Below are positions 57,270 through 64,000 of a stretch of DNA of 64,000 bases, piece by piece. Within the stretch, counting starts at the first letter, position 1. The number at the start of each line of letters is the position of its first letter. Source of the stretch: Leptodactylus fallax (taxonomy: Eukaryota > Chordata > Amphibia > Anura > Leptodactylidae); contig CAMRHE010000011.1 in NCBI GenBank assembly GCA_947044405.1, positions 3,774,501 to 3,838,500 on the forward strand, in the 5' to 3' direction. The position numbers and the translations under genes were made by a program. The notes under the pieces were generated by a model. That model saw only the letters and a program-made list of their open reading frames with translations. It did no database searches and had not been told where the DNA came from.

Positions 57270-57840
57270 GGAGGCTGCCCCCCCCTTGAGACGTTCTCCC
57301 TTTTCTCGGTGGTGCTTTGGAATCTGCATGCCTTAATGTTATGTTTGCTTCTCTTTTTTTTCTTTTTTAGGTCTACGGGTCTCATCTATTATGCTTATTA
57401 TTGGATTGTTTTAGCGGAGTGGGGCGGGGTGGGGTTCCGGTGACTCCCCTTCCTTCCTTCTTTTTACTGGTGGTTGGGGATCCACCGCCTCCCCTCCGAC
57501 CTCCTGTCCACGCTCTCCCCCCTAAGGGGATACTTGGACTGTGCGGCCATTGATCCTGATTGGACCTCTGGCTGCCCTCATTGGTCCCCAGGCGAGTGAC
57601 TTAGCCTCGCCCACAAAGTATTGTTTAACTGTTTTTATTTTTACTTTGTCATTTATGATGTCTTTTGCCTCCCTCCCTCCCTCTCTTTCCCCCCCCCCCT
57701 CCCTGATCTAGAGACCCTGCCTCGACTTTGGGTTCCTGTTTGTGGATTGCCCTTTTGCCTCTCCGAGGGAAACTTGCCAGCGTCATGTGAGATGGGTGAG
57801 CTTATTGCAATCCGCCACTGTCCTCCAATCCTGGGTCCCA
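57270..57840. other. L1 inter-ORF spacer
   Basis: 571 bp, pyrimidine-rich, containing a CT-rich tract near 57665-57705 and 'ggggcggggtgggg' near 57420. An open frame continues upstream of ORF2 from about 57742 without ATG. Confidence 0.7.
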
Positions 57841-60800
57841 ATGGTTAGGTGCGTGACAATTAATGTCAAGGGCCTGGGTTCCAACATTAAAAGGCGCCAT
57901 GTCCTTAGAGAACTCCGCTCCTTCCGATCGGATGTGGCGTTTCTTCAGGAGACTCATTTTGACCGCGCTGGTACTTTTGCCTTCGCTAAGCATTATTTTC
58001 CCGTAGCTTTTTCGGCCTTCCACAATCGACGCAGAGCTGGGGTGGCTATCCTTCTTTCTCGATCCTGCCCAATTACAGTGACGACTTCCCACATAGACCC
58101 AGGTGGCCGGTTTGTTATCTTGGAGGGGCTCCTTTATGGTGCCCCGATTGTTTTATGCAATGTCTATGCCCCCAATTCAGCACAGATCCCGTTCTTGCGC
58201 CAGGTATTCTCCCGTCTGCGCGCTCTCCCACCATCAGCTTGGCTGGTGGGGGGAGACTTTAACATGGTCTTCTCTGAACGGGCGGATCGTCTGGCGTTAC
58301 CCCAGGGCCCAACCCCCCATAGGTTGGCCCAACTTGCAAGGGAGTTCCGCAGGCTGATCCGCGCCCACTCTTTGTATGACCTTTGGCGAGTGGACAATCC
58401 TACGGCGCGCTCCTACACCTTCTTTTCTCACCCTCATAACACTCACACCCGCATTGACTACTTCTTTGGAAATGCTCCCGCTCTTCGTTTGCTTAGGGAC
58501 ACGAACATTGGCCCTCTCACCTGGTCTGATCATGCCCCAGTCGTGGTTACCTTATCTACGACTCCAGTGCCTACTCGCCAATGTCATTGGCGTCTTAACG
58601 AAACACTGCTCAATTCGCCGACCTCCCTCGAGACCCTGCGCACACACTTGATAGATTATTTTAGGGACAACTTAGGCTCGGTAGACTCTCTTGCCATTCT
58701 CTGGGAAGCCCATAAGGCGGTCATGAGAGGATGCTGTATCGCATTGGCTTCTAGGCTTAAAAGGGACAGACAGGTCCAGGAACAGCTCCTCCAAGCCCGT
58801 ATTCGGTCCCTTACGACGACTTTGGCAGCGCATCCATCCCTGGGGGTTCTTCGCCGTTTGGTCCTGGCCCGGGCGGACCTCCGTGATTTGGAGACCAGCC
58901 ATGTAGAACGACTTCTCCTTTATGCCCGTCAGAGGTTTTTTGAACGAGGTAATAAATCTCATACCCTCCTGGCAGGAACCCTCAGGGATCATCGGGCCTC
59001 TTCCACACCACACTCTGTCCGTGACCCCGCGGGTACTCTTCAACATCACCCTGATGCTGTGGCGCTGGCGTTCCACTCTTACTACTCTAAGCTGTATGAC
59101 TTACCCCCCCCACGAGCACTACTCCCTGGGGATGACTCAACACTACTGGAAGACTATTTAAAGGATTGTTGTCTCCCACGCCTTCCTCCTGAGGCCCTAA
59201 CCTCCCTGAACACCCCCATCACCAGGGAGGAACTAGAAGGGGTCCTGAGGGACCTCCCAAATGGGAAAGCCCCAGGCCCAGATGGGTTCACTTACAATTA
59301 TTATAAGGTTTTCCAGGGTGAACTTTCTGCTCATCTATTGTCCCTCTTCAATTCCTTCCTTTCAGGTTCCCCTATACCCCCGACTATGCTCTCTTCACTA
59401 CTCACATGGGTGCCTAAACCGGGTAAGGACTTGCAGGATTGTGCTAACTACCGACCGATTGCTTTGCTGAACACGGACCTGAAACTTTTCACCAAACTCT
59501 TAGCCAATAGACTGAATGCTTGGCTCCCTCTGCTTGTCCATAAGGACCAGGTGGGATTCATCCCCTGTCGTCAGGGTGGTGACAACACCAGGAGGACTGT
59601 GGATTTGGTGGAGGTGGCCAATCATTATTCTACCCCGGCCCTTCTCTTGAGCCTGGACGCTGAAAAGGCTTTTGACCGCATAAATTGGTCGTTTATGCAT
59701 ACTACGCTTAAGGCGTTCGGGCTTACGGGACCGTTTCTCACAGCTATCCAGGCCCTTTACTCCTTACCCTCAGCAGCAATTAAGCTTCCCCATGCATCTT
59801 CGCCCTTCTTCCCTATTCGAAATGGCACTAGGCAGGGTTGCCCCCTGTCACCCATCATATTTGCCCTCTGCATTGAACCGCTAGCGGCCAAGATTAGGCG
59901 AGACCCTAATATCAAGGGCATCATGGTCCAAGATAAGGAATTTAAGATATCTCTCTTTGCGGACGATGTACTCCTCACTCTCACCTCCCCTCATACTACC
60001 CTTCCAAACTTGCTGCGCTCGCTAGAGACCTATGGTGATCTCTCAGGGTATAAGGTGAACCCCGCGAAGACTGAGGCACTCCCACTTAACATCCCACGGG
60101 ACCTTCTCCTTCTCCTCCGCAGTAATTACGATTTCCAGTGGCGGGAGTCCTCTATCCGCTACCTGGGAGTCCATATATCCACCTCCTATGCGACCCTCTA
60201 CTCGGCAAACTACCCGCGGTTGTTTTGTGAGCTAAGAGCCCTATTGGACAAATGGCAACCCTTGCCTATCTCCCTTTTGGGGAGAATTGCTGCGGTCAAG
60301 ATGACTCTCCTCCCGAAGCTACTGTATTTTTTCGAGACGCTCCCAGTCGCGATACCTCGGGGAGAATTACGGAACCTACAGAAAGCTATCTTCCAGTTTA
60401 TCTGGAAAGCAAAACGACACCGAATACCTAGATCTGTTATGCTGGCGGATAGGGGGTCTGGGGGTATGGCTGTCCCACATCTGTTACATTATTACTGGGC
60501 GGCCCACTTACGCCATATCCCATTCTGGGCGGCTATGCCAGAATACACCAGATGGGTGCAGATAGAGAAGCTATGGCTGGCACCCATGCATCCTAACGCG
60601 CTTCTGTGGGTCATTCGGTTTACTAGATCTATCTGGTCTACCTGTTGTGCTAGATTCTCCCTGATGTCCCCGCGCTCATCTATGGTCTCCATACTATACA
60701 ACCCCCTTCTCCCAGAGAGCCTGACTTCTGCCATGACTAAAGTGTGGTCTGAAGCTGGCCTTTACCGGATTGCTGACATGGTTGACCCTGGAACCTTGGA

Positions 60801-61608
60801 ACTCAGGTCCTTTGCTTATCTTACAGCTAATCAAAACCTGCCAAGTACTGAATGGTTCCATTACTTGCAGGTGGTTCACTTTGTCCGCTCCCTCCATGGG
60901 TCTCTTAAGGTGTCACCCCCCACCGCTTTTGAAAAGATTTGCCGTGCAGGCACGTCCACTAGGGGCTTTATATCCTCTATTTACCAACTTCTTAACTCAC
61001 AAACTACAGGCTCTCCTGTTAATCATCGCTATATGCTTAAATGGGAGGAGGCGGTGGGTAAACCCATCTCCCAGGAACAGTGGCGGATTGTATGGTCTCG
61101 GGCCCAGAAATCATCTCAGTGCATTACGTTTAGGGAAACGCAGTATAAGCTGTTGATGCATTGGTATCATACTCCGGCTCTCCTTCATACTTTAAACCTA
61201 TTAGTTCCCCCATGGTGCTGGCGCTGTGGAGCTGCGGTGGGTACCCTGCACCATATCTTTTGGACGTGCCCTCTCATCCTCGGTTTTTGGAGGGAGGTCA
61301 GGACTCTGACGACTGCTCTCTTTTTGCAAGAGGTTCCTCTTGACCCTCTTCTTTATCTCCTGAACCTTCCCCCCAGACACCTGAGCAATAAGTCATCCAG
61401 GCTTTTCTTGCATCTTTGTACTGCAGCTAAAACTCTCATAGCTAGAAACTGGAAGAAGGTGAGTCCCCCATCTAGTCTTGAGCTTGTGGCTAGAATGAAG
61501 GATGTGAGAAGTCTTGAATACCTGACTGCTGGCCTACATAATTCACGGGAAGCCTTTGGGGCTATTTGGGCACCCTGGGACATGTATTGTACATCACAGG
61601 GTCTCTGA
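57841..61608 (+). CDS. L1 ORF2: endonuclease-reverse transcriptase, intact
   Basis: A 1255-residue protein that nicks target DNA and copies L1 RNA at the nick. It starts at ATG 57841 (MVRCVTINVKGLGSNIKRRH), the first ATG of the frame. The APE-type endonuclease (about 1-235) has the VTINVKG Asn, LQETHF Glu, GGDFNMVFSERAD and SDHAPVV. The reverse transcriptase has NGKAPGPDGF (about 474), SLDAEKAFDRINW (about 602), RQGCPLSP (about 665) and the catalytic FADD (about 704). A C-terminal cysteine motif, CWRCGAAVGTLHHIFWTC, lies near 1127. No stop or frameshift occurs over 3.8 kb, unusual for genomic copies. With ORF1 doubtful, autonomous activity is uncertain. Confidence 0.95.
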   Translation: MVRCVTINVKGLGSNIKRRHVLRELRSFRSDVAFLQETHFDRAGTFAFAKHYFPVAFSAFHNRRRAGVAILLSRSCPITVTTSHIDPGGRFVILEGLLYGAPIVLCNVYAPNSAQIPFLRQVFSRLRALPPSAWLVGGDFNMVFSERADRLALPQGPTPHRLAQLAREFRRLIRAHSLYDLWRVDNPTARSYTFFSHPHNTHTRIDYFFGNAPALRLLRDTNIGPLTWSDHAPVVVTLSTTPVPTRQCHWRLNETLLNSPTSLETLRTHLIDYFRDNLGSVDSLAILWEAHKAVMRGCCIALASRLKRDRQVQEQLLQARIRSLTTTLAAHPSLGVLRRLVLARADLRDLETSHVERLLLYARQRFFERGNKSHTLLAGTLRDHRASSTPHSVRDPAGTLQHHPDAVALAFHSYYSKLYDLPPPRALLPGDDSTLLEDYLKDCCLPRLPPEALTSLNTPITREELEGVLRDLPNGKAPGPDGFTYNYYKVFQGELSAHLLSLFNSFLSGSPIPPTMLSSLLTWVPKPGKDLQDCANYRPIALLNTDLKLFTKLLANRLNAWLPLLVHKDQVGFIPCRQGGDNTRRTVDLVEVANHYSTPALLLSLDAEKAFDRINWSFMHTTLKAFGLTGPFLTAIQALYSLPSAAIKLPHASSPFFPIRNGTRQGCPLSPIIFALCIEPLAAKIRRDPNIKGIMVQDKEFKISLFADDVLLTLTSPHTTLPNLLRSLETYGDLSGYKVNPAKTEALPLNIPRDLLLLLRSNYDFQWRESSIRYLGVHISTSYATLYSANYPRLFCELRALLDKWQPLPISLLGRIAAVKMTLLPKLLYFFETLPVAIPRGELRNLQKAIFQFIWKAKRHRIPRSVMLADRGSGGMAVPHLLHYYWAAHLRHIPFWAAMPEYTRWVQIEKLWLAPMHPNALLWVIRFTRSIWSTCCARFSLMSPRSSMVSILYNPLLPESLTSAMTKVWSEAGLYRIADMVDPGTLELRSFAYLTANQNLPSTEWFHYLQVVHFVRSLHGSLKVSPPTAFEKICRAGTSTRGFISSIYQLLNSQTTGSPVNHRYMLKWEEAVGKPISQEQWRIVWSRAQKSSQCITFRETQYKLLMHWYHTPALLHTLNLLVPPWCWRCGAAVGTLHHIFWTCPLILGFWREVRTLTTALFLQEVPLDPLLYLLNLPPRHLSNKSSRLFLHLCTAAKTLIARNWKKVSPPSSLELVARMKDVRSLEYLTAGLHNSREAFGAIWAPWDMYCTSQGL

Positions 61609-61853
61609 TCTCTAGTCCTCTCCTTCCTTCCCCCCCCCTTCCCTTTGGTCCTACCCTTGTCTTCTTAACCCCTCCATTCCCCCCTCCCTTGTTCACTGCT
61701 TAATTTAAATGCATATTGCTTAAGGGGGAGGAGGCAGATAGCCTCTATTTACCTCAATGCTTCCTGTTTGTTTGATTATTATTGTTTTTTTGTTTTTTCT
61801 TTATTCCTTGTTAATGAAAAATTTTTCAATAAAATTACAGTTATATAAAAAAA
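61609..61853 (+). terminator. L1 3' untranslated region and tail
   Basis: C-rich then T-rich sequence leads to CAATAAAATTACAGTTATATAAAAAAAA. A polyadenylation signal AATAAA sits about 20 bases before the target duplication. Confidence 0.8.
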
Positions 61854-61869
61854 AGAAGGGTGCCCAGGG

Positions 61870-62079
61870 ATGTTTAAGGCTCTATGGATAACTCCACTCC
61901 AACTACAACTCCTGTCATGCACCACTCCCAGCTGTAGATACTGGGGACTGTAGTGCAGGGTAGTCCTAACAGGGATCTGGTTACCTTTAGATAAGGTGCC
62001 TAGTCAACTCCTCCTGTCAAAGGGCTCCACTGCTCCTCCTGGCACAGAGTCCAAATTCCTGACAGCCGAACTCCCTTTC
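61870..62079. other. Target-locus sequence right of the L1
   Basis: Includes 'aactacaactcctgtcatgca', a phrase also present near 35140 inside a miniature element; otherwise unassigned. Confidence 0.4.
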
Positions 62080-62515
62080 TCAGGGCTCTCTCCAGATGAG
62101 CCTTGGGCAGTTCTGTATTATACAGCAGACACCCGGCACTAATGCCTGCAATCAGTGCCCACGGGCACTGATCGAGGGCATTAACCCTCGCGACGCCTCA
62201 GTCAAAGCTGACTGAGGTGCTATATTGCCAGGGATCGCCGGCACCTGAAGCGAGCTCTGGGGCTGGCGTCCCGTTACTATGACAGACTGGAGCCTTTTGA
62301 AAACTTCCAGGCCTGTCTCTCATTATCTTCTATTGCAGGCTGCATAGAAGTGTTGTTATTTTGCAATGCATTGTATTAGTGATCAGACCCCCTGGGGTTC
62401 AAGACCCCTAGGGGGTCTAATAAATGCAAAAAAAAAAAAAAATTAAAAAAAGTAAAGCAAAATATAAAAAAATATATATATATATTAAAAATTCAAATCA
62501 CTCCCCTTTACCTAG
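62080..62515. repeat. High-copy interspersed repeat, partial
   Basis: 'cgggcactgatcgagggcattaaccctcgcgac' then 'agacccctagggggtctaataaatgc', an A-rich tract and 'attcaaatcactcccctttacctagaac'. It resembles the interior of 49008-50345 in style and order. The right part is cut by the Tc1 inserted at 62524. Confidence 0.5.
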
Positions 62516-62523
62516 AACATATA

Positions 62524-64000
62524 CAGTACAGACCAAAAGTTTGGACACACCTTCTCATTCCAGGAGTTTTCTGTATTTTCATGACTATAAAAATTGTAGA
62601 TTCACACTGAAGGCATCAAAACTATGAATTAACACATGTGGAATTATATACTTAACAAAAAAGTGTGAAACAACTGAAAATATGTCTTATATTCTAGGTT
62701 CTTCAAAGTAGCCATCTTGCACACTCTTGGCATTCTCTTGATGAGCTTCAAGAGGTAGTCACCTGAAATGGTCTTCCAACAGTCTTGAAGGAGTTCCCAG
62801 AGATGCTTAGCACTTGTTGGCCCTTTTGCCTTCACTCTGCGGTCCAGCTCACCCCAAACCATCTCGATTGGGTTCAGGTCTGGTGACTGTGGAGGCCAGG
62901 TCATCTGGCGTAGCACCCCATCACTCTCCTTCTTGGTCAAATAGCCTTTACACAGTCTGGAGGTGTGTTTGGGGTCATTGTCCTGTTGAAAAATAAATGA
63001 TGATCCAACTAAACGCAAACCGGATGGAATAGCATGCCGCTGCAAGATGCGGTGGTAACCATGCTGGTTCAGTATTCCTTCAATTTTGAATAAATCCCCA
63101 ACAGTGTCATCAGCAAAGCACCCCCACACCATCACACCTCCTCCTCCATGCTTCACGGTGAGAACCAGGCATGTAGAGTCCATTCATTCACCTTTTCTGC
63201 GTCGCACAAAGACACGGTGATTGGAACCAAAGATCTCAAATTTGGACTCATCAGACCAAAGCACAGATTTCCACAGGGCTAATGTCCATTCCTTGTGTTC
63301 TTTAGCCCAAACAAGTCTCTTCTGCTTGTTGTCTGTCCTTAGCAGTGGTTTCCTAGCAGCTATTTTACCATGAAGGCCCGCCGCACACAGCCCCCCCTTA
63401 AAGGTGGTTGTGGAGGGGGGTGGGGGGCGAGAACTCTGGTGGGGGTTGCCCCGGGCCCCAAACCGGGGGGCGGTTAACCCCCGGTTTTTTTGACTCTTGG
63501 TGTTCCTTTCCTGGGGGGGTCCCCATGTGAGCCAGTTTCTTTGTGGCGCTTGATGGTTTTTGGCCACTGCACTTGGGAACACTTTCAAAGTTTTCCCAAT
63601 TTTTTGGACTGACTGACCTTCATTTCTTAAAGTAATGATAGCCACTCAATTTTGTTTACTTAGCTACTTTTTTCTTGCCATAATACAAATTCTAACACTC
63701 CATTCAGTAGGACTATCAGCTGTGTATCCACCTGACTTCTGAACAACACAACTGATAGTCCCAACCCCATTTATAAGGCAAGAAATCCTACTTATTAAAC
63801 CTGACAGGGCACACCTGTGAAGTGAAAACCATTTCAGGTGACTACCTCTTGAAGCTCATCAAGAGAATGCCAAGAGTGTGCAAAGCAGTAATCAAAGCAA
63901 AAGGTGGCTACTTTGAAGAAACTAGAATATAAGACATATTTTCAGTTGTTTCACACTTTTTTGTTAAGTGTAAAATCCCACATGTGAAAATACATAGTTT
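62524..64000 (-). mobile_element. DD38E Tc1-like element, minus strand, runs off the window
   Basis: The left end CAGTACAGACCAAAAGTTTG abuts TA at 62522-62523. This is the 3' terminal repeat of a minus-strand copy. The 5' terminal repeat begins near 63828 and continues past 64000. The 3' repeat has the 19-base deletion; the 5' repeat does not. Transposase remnant 62644-63681. Confidence 0.92.
62644..63681 (-). pseudogene. DD38E transposase, multiply broken
   Basis: The start codon is at 63679-63681 (MARKK). Codons 6 and 12 are TAG and TGA where the 22-kb copy has CAG and CGA. A stop also precedes MDSTCLV at 63184-63186 (again CGA to TGA). Between about 63386 and 63540 the sequence is G/C-inflated and shorter than its counterpart, giving nonsense such as SRPPPPSTTTFKGG. 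The catalytic half is well preserved: [51 protein letters not shown]. The C-terminus is shifted by the 19-base deletion after MPRVCK. Inactive. Confidence 0.92.

Larger units (their letters stand above)
55666..61853 (+). mobile_element. Full-length L1-type LINE
   Basis: The perfect 16-bp duplication AGAAGGGTGCCCAGGG flanks it at 55650-55665 and 61854-61869. It begins GGGGCGTGGCCTGG, has a CpG-rich 5' region, ORF1, a 570-bp pyrimidine-rich gap, ORF2, and a 3' end with AATAAAATTACAG and an A-rich tail. The 6.19-kb length fits a complete element. The identical duplication and open ORF2 imply a recent insertion. Confidence 0.95.

Noticed and set aside
57742..57840. N-terminal extension of L1 ORF2
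   Set aside because: No ATG is present in this part; the endonuclease domain starts right after ATG 57841.

Overview
The window reads as vertebrate nuclear DNA, most likely from a frog. There is no recognisable host exon, tRNA or rRNA, and no bacterial gene organisation. Coding-like sequence belongs entirely to transposable elements: Tc1/mariner transposases of three catalytic spacings, an L1-type LINE, a Penelope-like element with a GIY-YIG endonuclease, and a decayed hAT transposase. The background is AT-rich with TA, GATA and poly-A tracts. CpG-rich hAT miniature elements, TTAA-flanked miniature elements and Gypsy-type solo LTRs fill much of the rest. The frog assignment is inference from this mix; species is not determinable by eye.

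Layout. 1-7.3 kb: AT-rich spacer, a fold-back Penelope copy (3048-4135) containing a solo LTR (3610-4021), a second solo LTR on the minus strand (4318-4858), LTR-like debris and a Penelope 3' fragment. 7.3-8.25 kb: internally deleted Tc1. 8.3-16 kb: mostly single-copy-looking spacer with two miniature elements, a degenerate minisatellite and a candidate conserved non-coding block (about 13.5-14.4 kb). 16.0-17.1 kb: hAT element with a 31-bp minisatellite. 17.76-23.73 kb: one 1.6-kb Tc1 (DD34E) expanded to 6 kb by a hAT insertion in its left inverted repeat and a DD38E Tc1 in its right inverted repeat. 24.7-26.3 kb: a Tc1 with an uninterrupted DD35E transposase. 28.0-32.6 kb: hAT element with about 20 copies of the 31-bp repeat, several miniature elements and another Tc1 with a single nonsense codon. 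33.0-36.3 and 37.5-40.1 kb: two large non-autonomous hAT elements that have collected other miniature elements. 40.8-46.4 kb: spacer and miniature elements. 47.6-52.9 kb: a hAT remnant present on both strands, broken by a high-copy repeat, a LINE tail and a Penelope element. 52.9-54.4 kb: four tandem units of 330-385 bp. 54.4-55.3 kb: DD38E and L1 fragments. 55.67-61.85 kb: a full-length L1 with perfect 16-bp target duplications and an open ORF2. 62.5-64.0 kb: a decayed DD38E element running off the window.

The genes form no pathway; each mobilises its own family. The most unusual signal is a CpG-rich, nearly mirror-symmetric cassette. It has a TGACGTCA core, CACGTG and inverted CCAAT motifs, and consensus 5' splice donors pointing outward. 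It recurs inside miniature elements whose terminal repeats and target duplications assign them to different families. Target-site duplications and nesting are sharp enough to order many of the insertions in time.
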